Positions 26,014 through 36,946 of a DNA stretch of 48,443 bases are shown one piece after another (within the stretch, counting starts at the first letter, position 1; each line of letters starts with the position of its first letter). This DNA is from Rhizomonospora bruguierae (GTDB lineage: Bacteria > Actinomycetota > Actinomycetes > Mycobacteriales > Micromonosporaceae): positions 38,515-86,957 of the forward strand of contig NZ_BBQH01000033.1 of the NCBI RefSeq assembly GCF_018397995.1, written 5' to 3'. Under the pieces are notes generated by a model, which worked only from the letters and a program-made list of their open reading frames with translations, ran no database searches and was not told the origin of the DNA. Position numbers and translations under genes: made by a program.

Positions 26014-27189
26014 CTAGGCGAAGGCGTTGAGACCGGTGAGGCGCTGGCCGATGATCAGCTGGTGGATCTCCGACGTGCCCTCGTAGGTCAGCACGCTCTC
26101 CAGGTTCGCCGCGTGCCGCATCACCGGGTAGTCGCCGCTGATGCCGTTCGCGCCCATGATCGTGCGGCACTCGCGGGCGATGGCCAGCGCCTCGCGCACG
26201 TTGTTCAGCTTGCCCACGCTCACCTGCTCGGGGCGCAGCGTGCCGGCGTCACCGGCCCGGCCCAGGTGCACCGCCAGCAGGAACGCCTTCTGCAACTCGA
26301 CCGCCATGTCAGCGAGCTTGGCCTGGGTGAGCTGGAACTGGGCGATCGGCTTGCCGAACTGGTCGCGGGTGCAGGCGTAGGTGATGGTGGTGTCCAGGCA
26401 CTCGCGGGCGGCCCCGATCGCGCCCCAGGCGATGCCCTGGCGGGCCTCGGTGAGGCAGGACAACGCCGCCTTCAGGCCCTCGGCCCCGGGCAGCCGGGCG
26501 CTGGCGGGCAGCCGCACCCCGTCCAGCCCGATCTCGCCGGTCGGCGAGGCGCGCAGCGACAGCTTGTGCCCGATGGTGCGGACGGAGACGCCCGGGGCGT
26601 CCATGGGCACGACGAAGCCGCCCAGTCCGTCCTCGAGTCGCGCCCAGATCACCGCCACGTCCGCCACCGGCGCGTTCGTGATCCACATCTTGGACCCGTC
26701 CAGGATCCAGTCGGCGCCGTCCCGGCGGGCGCGGGTCTTCATCGAGGCGGGGTCGGAGCCGTGGTCCGGCTCGGTCAGCCCGAAGCAGCCGATCGCCGCG
26801 CCGGCCGCCATCCGGGGCAGCCAGCGCTGCTTCTGCTCCTCGCCGCCGAACCGCCAGATCGCGTACATGGCCAGCGAACCCTGCACCGAGACCAGCGACC
26901 GGACGCCCGAGTCGCCCGCCTCCAACTCCATGCAGGCCAGCCCGTACGCCACCGCGGAGGCGCCGGCGCAGCCGTAGCCGGTCAGGTGCATGCCGAGCAG
27001 GCCCAGCCCGCCGAAGACCGGCGCCAACTCGCGGACCGGCAGGAACGCCTCCTCGTACCACTCGGCGACGTACGGCCGGACGCGGTCGTCGATCACCTGG
27101 CGGACCACGTCCCGGACCGCCCGCTCCTCCTCGGTGAGCAGCCGGTCGACGTCGATCAGATCCAGGGGTGAGGTGCGGCGGCGCGGCAT
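26014..27189 (-). CDS. Acyl-CoA dehydrogenase, glutaryl-CoA dehydrogenase-like
   Basis: This FAD enzyme has 391 residues. The order of motifs is standard: SVQGSLAMYAIWRFGGEEQKQRWLP (about 105-130), GCFGLTEPDHGSDPASMKT (FAD and substrate region), KMWITNAPVADVAVIWA, TRDQFGKPIAQFQLTQAKLADM, and the catalytic Glu370 in LTYEGTSEIHQLIIG. The pattern is closest to glutaryl-CoA dehydrogenase, which acts in lysine and tryptophan breakdown; a broader acyl-CoA range cannot be excluded. It is co-transcribed with the small gene upstream (one base between stop and start). Confidence 0.88.
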   Translation of the reverse strand: MPRRRTSPLDLIDVDRLLTEEERAVRDVVRQVIDDRVRPYVAEWYEEAFLPVRELAPVFGGLGLLGMHLTGYGCAGASAVAYGLACMELEAGDSGVRSLVSVQGSLAMYAIWRFGGEEQKQRWLPRMAAGAAIGCFGLTEPDHGSDPASMKTRARRDGADWILDGSKMWITNAPVADVAVIWARLEDGLGGFVVPMDAPGVSVRTIGHKLSLRASPTGEIGLDGVRLPASARLPGAEGLKAALSCLTEARQGIAWGAIGAARECLDTTITYACTRDQFGKPIAQFQLTQAKLADMAVELQKAFLLAVHLGRAGDAGTLRPEQVSVGKLNNVREALAIARECRTIMGANGISGDYPVMRHAANLESVLTYEGTSEIHQLIIGQRLTGLNAFA

Positions 27190-27190
27190 G

Positions 27191-27514
27191 TCAGCTCGCG
27201 GCCTCCCGGTTGGCAGTTGGCGCCGGCAGCACCAGGACCCGGGCGTGGATCTGGTGCCGCTGCTGGAGCGCCGCGCGCAGCGCCCGGTGCAGCCCGTCCT
27301 CCAGGTACAGCCCGCCGTTCCACTGCACCACGTGCGGGAACAGGTCGCCGTAGAAGGTGGAATCCTCGGCGAGCAGCTTGTCCAGGGCGAGCTCGCGCTT
27401 GGTCGTGATGAGCTGGTCGAGCCGGATCGGGCGGGGCGGGATCTCCGCCCACTGCTTGAGGGTCAGCTCGTGATCCGGGTACGGCCGCCCGTCCCGGACC
27501 GCCTTGAAGATCAC
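27191..27514 (-). CDS. Conserved actinobacterial protein of unknown function
   Basis: This is a 107-residue protein, which I recognise as a widespread short actinobacterial family (MIFKAV..GRPYPDH..., STFYGDLFPHVVQWNGGLYLEDGLHRALRAALQQR). No function is known to me. The ending LEDGLHRALRAAL resembles the ParB/sulfiredoxin-like motif in a loose way. The GTG at 27514 was chosen because GGAGGGGAG lies nine bases before it and the family begins with IFKAV; an ATG at 27535 would include that ribosome site in the protein. It precedes the acyl-CoA dehydrogenase gene by one base. Confidence 0.8.
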   Translation of the reverse strand: MIFKAVRDGRPYPDHELTLKQWAEIPPRPIRLDQLITTKRELALDKLLAEDSTFYGDLFPHVVQWNGGLYLEDGLHRALRAALQQRHQIHARVLVLPAPTANREAAS

Positions 27515-27578
27515 GACGACACGCTCCCCTCCCATGACGCCGGCCCGCCGGTCCCAGGGTAACGGCCCCCTCCGACAC

Positions 27579-27600
27579 CCGACTTCTGGCCCGAAGTCGG
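27579..27600 (-). terminator. Terminator hairpin after the nitroreductase gene
   Basis: CCGACTTC (27579-27586) and GAAGTCGG (27593-27600) form a perfect 8-bp stem with a 6-base loop, 23 bp beyond the nitroreductase stop on the minus strand and upstream of the next operon. It has no T-run, as is usual in this GC-rich genome. Confidence 0.6.
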
Positions 27601-27623
27601 CTTCCGGCTCCGCCGCCCGAAGA

Positions 27624-28226
27624 CTACGACCAGTTACCCCGATGGACCACGTCGTCCATCGGTCGCCGCCCCCGCCGCAGCGACGGTGACCGTGGGCTCG
27701 GTGCAGGGTAGCCCACCGTGACCGCGCCGATCGGGGTGAACTCGTCAGGTACACCGAACTGCGACCGGTAGGCTGCCGTCCGCTCCGGCGGGATGCCGAA
27801 GAAGCAGCCGCCCAGGCCCTCGTCGACCGCGGTCAGCAGTATCAGCATGGCCGCGAAGCCGGCGTCGATGTGCCAGTACGGCACCGGCCAGCGCGCCTCG
27901 TCGCGGTCGGTCCACCCCTTGTCGGACTCGGCGTACCGGTCCAGGTAGGCGTCCCGGTTGCCGTGCGCCACGACGATCAGGGGGGCGCGGGACATGCCCT
28001 CCAGCCACCGGGTCGGCGCCCAGCCGGGCACCGTGGTGGCGGCCCAGAACCGCTCCCGGTCGGCCGGCGACTCCAGCACCAGGAACCCCCAGCCCTGGGT
28101 GAACCCGGCCGACGGGGCCCGCACCGCGTGGTCGAGCAACCGGTCGACCACCTCCGGCGGGACCGGCCGCCGCGGGTCGTAGTCGCGCACCATCCGGCGC
28201 GCCCGCACCACCTGCCGAAACTCCAC
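27624..28226 (-). CDS. Nitroreductase-family FMN protein
   Basis: This is a 200-residue flavoprotein of the nitroreductase superfamily. Visible features: the N-terminal FRQVVRARRMVRDYDPRRPVPPEVVDRLLDHAVRAPSAGFTQ, where the Arg-rich start and the PSAG loop bind FMN, and the C-terminal GGCFFGIPPE segment near residue 150. The substrate cannot be told: nitroaromatics, quinones or coenzyme F420-like partners are all possible. GTG 28226 has GAGGGGG six bases upstream. The last 25 residues are Arg/Ser-rich and variable. Confidence 0.85.
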   Translation of the reverse strand: MEFRQVVRARRMVRDYDPRRPVPPEVVDRLLDHAVRAPSAGFTQGWGFLVLESPADRERFWAATTVPGWAPTRWLEGMSRAPLIVVAHGNRDAYLDRYAESDKGWTDRDEARWPVPYWHIDAGFAAMLILLTAVDEGLGGCFFGIPPERTAAYRSQFGVPDEFTPIGAVTVGYPAPSPRSPSLRRGRRPMDDVVHRGNWS

Positions 28227-28252
28227 TCCTGCCCCCTCTTCGACCCGGGCCG

Positions 28253-29188
28253 CTACCGGCGACCGGCGGGGCGGATACCCCACGTGCCCTGCCAGGATCC
28301 GCCGGGTGCCAGCACGACCACGTCCCGGCCCGACCGGAACGCGTCCGGCGGGCAGGTCATCGGCTCGACGGCGACCGCGCGGCGGATCCGGTCGCCGATC
28401 AGCGAGTCGCCGGTGTAGACCTGCAACCAGCGGAACCGTTCGTCGCCCCAGACCTCCACGGCGCGCCCGTCCGGCGCGGTGATCCGGGCGGTCACCAGCC
28501 CGTCCGGGCCGGGATCCAGGTCACCGAAGGCGGTGTCCAGGCGGGCGTGGCCGATCCGCCGGCCGGCGGTGTAGTCCAGGTCGGTGCCGGCGACCTTGGC
28601 GGCGCCGATCGGCAGCAGCCGGCCGTCCACGAGCAGGCGGCTGCGGGCGGGCAGCAGCAGTTCCAGGTCGTCGACCGGGACGCCGGGGATCATCAGGTAC
28701 GGGTGGACCGCCAGGCCGAACGGGCAGTCCTCCCGCCCGGTGTTGACCACGGTGTGCGTGGCGCGCAGGCCGGCCCCGCTCACCGACCACTCGGTGCGCA
28801 GCAGCAGCGGCCACGGGTACCCGATCTGGGCCGGCATCGCGCACTCCAGCACCACCGCGTCCTCGCGCCGCTCCACCGGGTGCCAGTTCACCCAGCTCAC
28901 CAGGCCGTGCAGGGCGTTGTGCCGCTCCGGCTCGGTGAGCGCGACCTGGCGGGCCTGGCCGGCGAACGTGTACCGGCCGTCGCGGATCCGGTTCGGCCAG
29001 GGCGCCAGAACCTGGCCGGCGCAGCCGGGGCACAGGTCCGCCTCGGTGAACCCGTCGACGCAGTCCTCGCCGTCGACCCGGTACGTCCGCAACCCACCGC
29101 CGACCTCCACCACGACCGCCTCGTGGCCACCGGCCCGGATCGTCCACTGTGTACCCGACAGGGGCGCGGGCCCGTTCGCTGAGGTCAT
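28253..29188 (-). CDS. Aldose 1-epimerase family protein
   Basis: This 311-residue galactose-mutarotase-like enzyme interconverts alpha and beta forms of a hexose or a phosphorylated hexose. The landmarks are LAPWPNRIRDGRYTF, the HNALHGLVSW His pair near 90-94, the second catalytic His in GLAVHPYLMIPG (about 175), and the catalytic Glu in AVAVEPMTCPPDAF (about 285). The length is normal. It is followed at nine bases' distance by the MFS gene end upstream, and all genes from 31137 to 27624 run in the same direction. Confidence 0.9.
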   Translation of the reverse strand: MTSANGPAPLSGTQWTIRAGGHEAVVVEVGGGLRTYRVDGEDCVDGFTEADLCPGCAGQVLAPWPNRIRDGRYTFAGQARQVALTEPERHNALHGLVSWVNWHPVERREDAVVLECAMPAQIGYPWPLLLRTEWSVSGAGLRATHTVVNTGREDCPFGLAVHPYLMIPGVPVDDLELLLPARSRLLVDGRLLPIGAAKVAGTDLDYTAGRRIGHARLDTAFGDLDPGPDGLVTARITAPDGRAVEVWGDERFRWLQVYTGDSLIGDRIRRAVAVEPMTCPPDAFRSGRDVVVLAPGGSWQGTWGIRPAGRR

Positions 29189-29197
29189 GAGCGGACC

Positions 29198-30475
29198 CTA
29201 CCGGGCGACCGTGTACCTGAGCAGCGCCGGGAATGCCACCGCCAGCGCGACCGCGATCACGGCGGCGACCAGGCCGCCGCCGGTCCAGGCCACCGTGGTG
29301 CCGAAGGCGGCCGCGGTCGCGCCGGCGCGCAGGTCGCCGAGGCGCGGGCCGCCGGCCACCACGGAGATGAAGACGCCCTGCATGCGGCCCTGCAAGCCGT
29401 CCGGTGCGTAGGTCTGCAGGATCGTCTGCCGGTAGACGGCGCTGACCAGGTCCGCGGCGCCGCCGATGGCGAGCAGCGTGACGGCCAGCCACAGCCGGTG
29501 CGCCAGACCCGACGCGGCGACGGCCAGCCCCCAGCCGACCACCGCGACCACCAGGGCGACGCCCTGCCGGCGCACCCGCCCGATCCAGCCGGAGGTGAGG
29601 CCGGCGATCACCGAGCCGATCGCGATCGCGGCGTACAGCCAGCCGACCGAGCCGGCGCCGAACCGCTGGTCGGCGACCTGCGGGAACATCGCCCGGGGCA
29701 TGGCGAAGACCATCGCCGCGATGTCGATGGCGAACGACAGCAGCAGGACCGGGGAGGTGGCGATGTACGCCAACCCCTCGCGGATGTCCCGCCAGCCGGC
29801 CCGGCCGGAGCCGCCGATCGGCGGCAGCGCGGGCAGCCGCAGGGTGGCCCAGAGCATCACGGTGAAGGCGAGCGCGTCCACCGCGTACACGGCGGCGGCG
29901 CCGACCTGGGTCAGCAGCAGGCCCGCGGTGAGCGGCCCGGCGACCATGGCGACGTTGAAGAACGTGGTGTTCATCGTGTTCGCCGCGGGCAACTCGGCCA
30001 CCGGGACCAGCCGCGGGATGATCGCCTGGCGGGTCGGCGAACTGACCGCGAACCCGACCGACTGCACCGCGGTCAGCACCAGCAGAACCTCCGGCCGGCG
30101 CAGGTCGAGCACCGCCTGGGCCAGCAGGCCCAGCGTGGCGCACCACATCAGCAGCGACGAGGCGAGCAGCAGCCGGCGCCGGTCCACCGCGTCGGCCACC
30201 GCGCCGCCCCAGACCCCGAAGACCAGCAGGGGGACCAGCGCCGCCACGCCCAGCAGCCCCACCCACAGGGACGAGCGGGTCATCGCGTACATCTGCACCG
30301 GCACGGCGATGGCGGTGAACTGGTACCCGAAGTTGGCGACCGCGTTGCCGACGAACAGCCGCCGGTACGCGACGTGCCGCAGCGGGCGGGTGTCCATCGC
30401 GTACCGGCGCCAGCCGGCGGTCGCGGCGGTACCCGCCTCGGCGGCCTCGACCTCCTCCGGCTCGACGGCGGTCAC
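29198..30475 (-). CDS. MFS transporter, Enterobactin-exporter-like (EntS type)
   Basis: This is a 425-residue major facilitator with about 12 helices. The first loop carries [22 protein letters not shown] and [20 protein letters not shown], and the central loop has [14 protein letters not shown], which match the EntS/MFS_3 group of exporters. The GTG at 30475 overlaps the pdxH stop (GTGA); the longer open frame upstream is a shadow of pdxH. Substrate unknown. Coupling to pdxH may be only a matter of genome layout. Confidence 0.86.
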   Translation of the reverse strand: MTAVEPEEVEAAEAGTAATAGWRRYAMDTRPLRHVAYRRLFVGNAVANFGYQFTAIAVPVQMYAMTRSSLWVGLLGVAALVPLLVFGVWGGAVADAVDRRRLLLASSLLMWCATLGLLAQAVLDLRRPEVLLVLTAVQSVGFAVSSPTRQAIIPRLVPVAELPAANTMNTTFFNVAMVAGPLTAGLLLTQVGAAAVYAVDALAFTVMLWATLRLPALPPIGGSGRAGWRDIREGLAYIATSPVLLLSFAIDIAAMVFAMPRAMFPQVADQRFGAGSVGWLYAAIAIGSVIAGLTSGWIGRVRRQGVALVVAVVGWGLAVAASGLAHRLWLAVTLLAIGGAADLVSAVYRQTILQTYAPDGLQGRMQGVFISVVAGGPRLGDLRAGATAAAFGTTVAWTGGGLVAAVIAVALAVAFPALLRYTVAR

Positions 30476-31137
30476 GGGGCCAGCCGCTCGACCACCCAGC
30501 CGTCCCCGGTCCGGCGGTAGCGGAGCCGGTCGTGCAGGCGGCTGGGCCGGCCCTGCCAGAACTCGACGGTCTCCGGGGCGATCCGCAGCCCGCCCCAGTG
30601 CGGGGGCGGCGGCACCGGGGTGCCGTCGGGGAACCGCTGCCGCGCCAGCCGCACGTGCTCGTCCAGCTCGGCCCGGTCGCGCAGCACCCGGGACTGCGGG
30701 CTCGACCACGCCCCGATCTGCGACCCGCGCGGGCGCACCGCGAAGTACGCCTCGGTCTCGGAGCGCGCCACCGGCGCCACCGGGCCGCAGACGATCACCT
30801 GCCGGTGCAGGGCGATCCACGGGAAGACCGCGCTGGCGTACGGGTTGGCCAGCGCCTCCCGTCCCTTGCGCGACTCGTGGTTGGTGTACAGCACGAGCCC
30901 GCGCTCGTCGTACCCCTTCAGCAGCACGGTGCGCGCGCTGGGCCGGGCGTCCGGGGCGGCGGTGGCGAAGATCATCGCGTTCGGCTCCGGCAGGCCGGCC
31001 GCGACCGCGTCCGCCAGCCATCGGCCGAACTGCGTGGTCCAGTCCGCCGCGAGATCCTCCTCGTAGAGGCCATCATCGATACCGTCGGCGCCGTAGTCGC
31101 GGCGCATCCGCGCCAGGTCGGGATCGTCGGTTGCCAC
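30472..31137 (-). CDS. pdxH: Pyridoxamine 5'-phosphate oxidase
   Basis: This FMN enzyme of 221 residues oxidises pyridoxine or pyridoxamine 5'-phosphate to pyridoxal 5'-phosphate. Features: the N-terminal [41 protein letters not shown], the core [60 protein letters not shown] and the C-terminal [18 protein letters not shown], all typical. GTG 31137 has AGGA seven bases upstream. It diverges from citA. Confidence 0.95.
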   Translation of the reverse strand: MATDDPDLARMRRDYGADGIDDGLYEEDLAADWTTQFGRWLADAVAAGLPEPNAMIFATAAPDARPSARTVLLKGYDERGLVLYTNHESRKGREALANPYASAVFPWIALHRQVIVCGPVAPVARSETEAYFAVRPRGSQIGAWSSPQSRVLRDRAELDEHVRLARQRFPDGTPVPPPPHWGGLRIAPETVEFWQGRPSRLHDRLRYRRTGDGWVVERLAP

Positions 31138-31312
31138 CGGCCCATCCTGTCGGACCGCCACCGACCAGGCCAATCTTTGTCGCGTTCGCCACCGGCGACG
31201 GTGGAACCGCCGGACGACGGGGGCGCGGGCGGGAAGAATGTCGCACGTAGCACAGGCTCGGGCGCTCGCCTAACGAGTTGTCCAACGGGCAAGATGGCAC
31301 GAAACGAACTGA

Positions 31313-33763
<2,451 letters not shown>

Positions 33764-33768
33764 CACGC

Positions 33769-33806
33769 GGCTGGGCCCGCACCAGCGATAACACGCGGGC
33801 CCAGCC
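33769..33806 (+). terminator. Intrinsic terminator after serC
   Basis: GGCTGGGCCCGC (33769-33780) and GCGGGCCCAGCC (33795-33806) make a perfect 12-bp GC-rich stem with a 14-base loop, starting six bases after the serC stop. A T-tract is missing, as is common for actinomycete terminators. Confidence 0.85.
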
Positions 33807-33896
33807 TCCACCGCACGGGTGATCCGCGGGCGTACCGTGGGGTCCAAGCTGTCGGGCTGCCCGGCGGGCCAGCTCAAGCGGGATGGAGGCAACGCG

Positions 33897-34994
33897 ATGC
33901 GCCCGGTACGCTTCGTCGCCCTCTCCGAGGACGGTCAGGCGATGGTGCTCGCCGACGAGGTCGGGCGGCTGCTCGCCCTGCCGATCGACGAGCGGATCTC
34001 CAGCGCCCTGCACGCCGAGCCCGGCGCGCACCCCACCGCCACGCTGACCATGACCGCAGGTGACCCTACGCCCTCGCTGTCCCCGCGGGACATCCAGGCC
34101 CGCATCCGCTCCGGCGAGTCCGCCGACGACGTGGCCCGGATCGCGGGGGTGCCGGTCGACCGGGTGCTGCGCTACGCCGGTCCGGTGCTTCAGGAGCGGG
34201 CCATGCTCGCCCAGCACGCCCGCCGCACCAAGCTGCGCGGCTCGGAGAAGGGCACCAGCCTCGCCGAGGTGGTCGACGGCCGGCTGAGCCAGCACGGCAT
34301 CGACGCCGAGAAGATCTCCTGGGACGCGTACCGGCGCGACGACGGCACCTGGCGGATCGTCGCCACCTGGCCGTCCGGCAAGGCCACCGCGCAGGCGATC
34401 TGGGAACTGGACCGGGCCCGGCAGTCCGTCACCCCGCACGACGACATGGCGCAGTACCTGTGCATCGAGCGCCCGACCCAGATCCTGGGCCAGGAGCCCG
34501 CGCCCGAGCGCACCGGTCACGGCCTGCCGGTACCGCCCCGGGCGGAGCCGGCGCGGGGTGGCCACGCGCTGCCCAGCGCCCCGGAGAAGAGCCGCTCCGG
34601 CCGGGACGCGATCCGCGCCGGCCGGGACGCCCTGCTCGCCTCGCTGGACCGCCCGCTCGGCGGTGAGCCCACCGGCGGGCGCGGCCTCGGCGCCGACCCG
34701 CTCGGCCGCCCCAGCGCCCCGGCGGCGCACGGCGGGCTGGACGCCCCACGCCACCAGCGCCCGGTCTCCGGCGGGGCGGCGGCCCTGCTCGGCGGCGGCT
34801 CCGGCTCCGCGTTCGACGACGACGCCGACACGCCCAAGGAGATCCCGGCCGTCCCGTCGCTGGCGGTCCTGCGCCCCCGGCGCACGGCCGGCGGCGAGGG
34901 CGGCGAGTCGGCCGGCGCCAAGTCCCGCAAGCGCCTGCCGAGCTGGGACGACGTGCTGTTCGGCGGCGGGCCGGCCGCCCGCGAGTCGAGCTGA
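33897..34994 (+). CDS. sepH: Septation protein SepH
   Basis: This 365-residue protein has the DUF3071 domain at about 1-165 (MRPVRFVALSEDGQAMVLADE, LSPRDIQARIRSGESADDVARIAGVPVDRVLRYAGPVLQERA, with a helix-turn-helix) and a long, low-complexity Gly/Pro/Arg tail ending KSRKRLPSWDDVLFGG, the SepH C-terminal motif. SepH binds FtsZ and helps assemble Z-rings in actinomycetes. GGAGG lies seven bases before ATG 33897. It is a single-gene unit, convergent with thpR. Confidence 0.93.
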   Translation: MRPVRFVALSEDGQAMVLADEVGRLLALPIDERISSALHAEPGAHPTATLTMTAGDPTPSLSPRDIQARIRSGESADDVARIAGVPVDRVLRYAGPVLQERAMLAQHARRTKLRGSEKGTSLAEVVDGRLSQHGIDAEKISWDAYRRDDGTWRIVATWPSGKATAQAIWELDRARQSVTPHDDMAQYLCIERPTQILGQEPAPERTGHGLPVPPRAEPARGGHALPSAPEKSRSGRDAIRAGRDALLASLDRPLGGEPTGGRGLGADPLGRPSAPAAHGGLDAPRHQRPVSGGAAALLGGGSGSAFDDDADTPKEIPAVPSLAVLRPRRTAGGEGGESAGAKSRKRLPSWDDVLFGGGPAARESS

Positions 34995-35034
34995 GGCCCG
35001 CCCGCAGCGAGCGCAGGCCGCCGTCTGGTGGCCG

Positions 35035-35595
35035 CTACCCCACCGGGTAGGTGGCCAGGTGGTCGTAGTGCGGCCGGGGCCCCTGGTGGCTGCGGACCAG
35101 CTCGATCGCCTCGACGCTCCACTGTGGCCCGGCGTAGCCGTTGAGGGCCGCGATGTCCGCCGCGACCGCCTCGGCGGGCATCCGGTCCCCCGGCCGGGCC
35201 AGGGTCAGGTGCGGCTTGAGCGGCTTCGGGTCGTACCCGATCCGGGACCGCTTGAGCTGCCGCCGGACCGCCTTCGCCAGCGGCACCAGGTCGCCCTGCA
35301 CGCCGGCCCAGACGATCGTGAACCGCCCCCGCCCGAACCGCCCACCCCCGGCGATCCGCACCGGAACGGGCGCGGCGGGCGGGGCGGTGGCGACCCGGAG
35401 GGCAGCGTCCACATCGGGCAGCCGCTCCTCCGCCACGTCGCCGAGGAACGCCAGCGTGATGTGCCACTTCTCCGGTGTGGCGAGGCGGACGTTGACGCCC
35501 GCGCCGGCCCGCTGGCCGATCTCCAGGCGCCCCACGGCGGCGCTCAGGTCGGATACGGCCTCCGGCGGTGGGTAGGCCGCGACGAACAGCCGCAC
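35035..35595 (-). CDS. thpR: RNA 2',3'-cyclic phosphodiesterase (2H family)
   Basis: This 186-residue enzyme opens 2',3'-cyclic phosphates on RNA. The two HxTx motifs that define the 2H family are present: H45-ITL and H129-LTL. MRLFVAAYPPPEAV at the start and LVRSHQGPRPHYDHLATYPV at the end are typical for ThpR. It follows the small membrane-protein gene by six bases and is convergent with sepH. Confidence 0.93.
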   Translation of the reverse strand: MRLFVAAYPPPEAVSDLSAAVGRLEIGQRAGAGVNVRLATPEKWHITLAFLGDVAEERLPDVDAALRVATAPPAAPVPVRIAGGGRFGRGRFTIVWAGVQGDLVPLAKAVRRQLKRSRIGYDPKPLKPHLTLARPGDRMPAEAVAADIAALNGYAGPQWSVEAIELVRSHQGPRPHYDHLATYPVG

Positions 35596-35601
35596 GACGC
35601 C

Positions 35602-36081
35602 TCAGCGGGGGCCGGCGAGGGACCGCAGGGCCAGGCCGGCGGCCTGGAGTTCGCCCTCGACGCGGAGCCGCTCGATCTCCCGGTCGATGCCCTCCACCTC
35701 GGCCAGGTGCTCCTCCACCCCGAGGCAGCGGCACGCCATCCGCAGGTGCTCGTCGTACGCACGCAGGACCGCCTCGTGCCGCGCCATCGAACGGGTGCCG
35801 ACGTTGAGCCGCTGGGCGTCCAGCCGGCGCAGCGCGGCGGCGATCTGCTCGATGGCGGGCGTGGGGTGCGGGGACTCGAGCGCCTGCGGCGCGGTGGGCG
35901 GCAGCCGGCGCTCCAGTCGGCCGAGGATGCGCCGCTCCCGCCAGCCGGCGCGCCGCCGGCCGATAGCGACCAGCAGCCGCTCCAACAGTTCGTCGGCGAA
36001 CATGAGCGCCCCGACGACGCACGGCAGGCACAGCAGCGCGAGCAACGCGCCGACCAGTTGCGCCCCCTGCACCACGGCCAT
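35602..36081 (-). CDS. Predicted membrane-anchored coiled-coil protein
   Basis: This 159-residue protein has an N-terminal hydrophobic helix (about 6-30, AQLVGALLALLCLPCVVGALMFAD) followed by an Arg-rich stretch (40-60) and two long helical regions (about 75-100 and 110-150) with heptad-like spacing of Leu and Glu/Arg, for example LAEVEGIDREIERLRVEGELQAAGLALRS. I do not recognise a characterised family; similar proteins occur next to thpR in related genomes as I recall. The six-base gap to thpR suggests one transcript. Confidence 0.72.
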   Translation of the reverse strand: MAVVQGAQLVGALLALLCLPCVVGALMFADELLERLLVAIGRRRAGWRERRILGRLERRLPPTAPQALESPHPTPAIEQIAAALRRLDAQRLNVGTRSMARHEAVLRAYDEHLRMACRCLGVEEHLAEVEGIDREIERLRVEGELQAAGLALRSLAGPR

Positions 36082-36151
36082 GTCCTCTGACGCTAGATCC
36101 CGCTGGTAACGTTTGCCACCGCTTTCCGTACGTTCGGTTCACCCGATGGTG

Positions 36152-36907
36152 CTACTGCGTGGCGGCCCGCAGCAGCTCGCGCAGCCGGGCGAGCGCCGCC
36201 CGGTTGCCGTCGAAGCGGACCCGCTCGTCGCCCGCCCGGCGCCACAACCACCGCAGCACCGCCTCCGGCTCCCCGCTGACCTGGGCGGTCGGCTGAACCG
36301 CGCCGCCGGGCTCGATCCGCACGCCGGACGGGTCGAGCACCGCGAGCCAGCGCGCGCCGCCGACCGAGACGAGCACCGACTGCCCGGCACACTCGGCCAG
36401 CCGGTCACCGAAATCCTCCGGGTACTCCCGGCTGCCGTAGGACAGGAACAGCCGCAGCACCTCGTCGATGCCGTCGGTGGCCAGATCCACCGGGATCGGC
36501 GCCGACTCGGCCCCGGCGGCGAGCTCCGCGTCCACCCGGTGGATGACCGTCTCCTGCGCCATCCGGCGCATCCAGAACCGCACCGTCTGCTCCGGTGGGT
36601 ACCAGGTGGCCGCCGGCGACTCGGGCGCCCGCGCCGCGAACTCGGCCAGCAGGCCGGCCAGGCCCCGGTCGAAGAGGGCGAGCGGCCCCCCGGCCGGCGG
36701 GTGGTCCGCCGGCGGCCACGGGCTGGGGAACTCGCCGCGCCGCATGCACTCGACCTTGTGGGCGTACACCATCGCGACGTGCTCGACCAGGTCAGCGACG
36801 CTCCACTCGGGACAGCTCGGCACCGTCGGCGCGAGGTCGGCGGCGGCCACCGCCCGCAGGCGCGCCGCGTCGGCGGTGAGACATTCGATCAGCCGGGAAT
36901 CGTCCAC
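36152..36907 (-). CDS. Maleylpyruvate isomerase / mycothiol-dependent family protein (TIGR03083)
   Basis: This 251-residue protein has a DinB-like four-helix domain with VPSCPEWSVADLVEHVAMVY (metal-site His region) near residues 30-50, RMAQETVIHRVDAELAAG (second His, about 125) and the C-terminal sterol-carrier-like beta part. Members often use mycothiol and a metal. Substrate is unknown. GTG 36907 fits the family start better than the upstream GTG 36925; neither has a strong ribosome site. Confidence 0.84.
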   Translation of the reverse strand: MDDSRLIECLTADAARLRAVAAADLAPTVPSCPEWSVADLVEHVAMVYAHKVECMRRGEFPSPWPPADHPPAGGPLALFDRGLAGLLAEFAARAPESPAATWYPPEQTVRFWMRRMAQETVIHRVDAELAAGAESAPIPVDLATDGIDEVLRLFLSYGSREYPEDFGDRLAECAGQSVLVSVGGARWLAVLDPSGVRIEPGGAVQPTAQVSGEPEAVLRWLWRRAGDERVRFDGNRAALARLRELLRAATQ

Positions 36908-36946
36908 CCGGTCACCCAAGCACACGGGTCCGACAGTCGGCGCGCG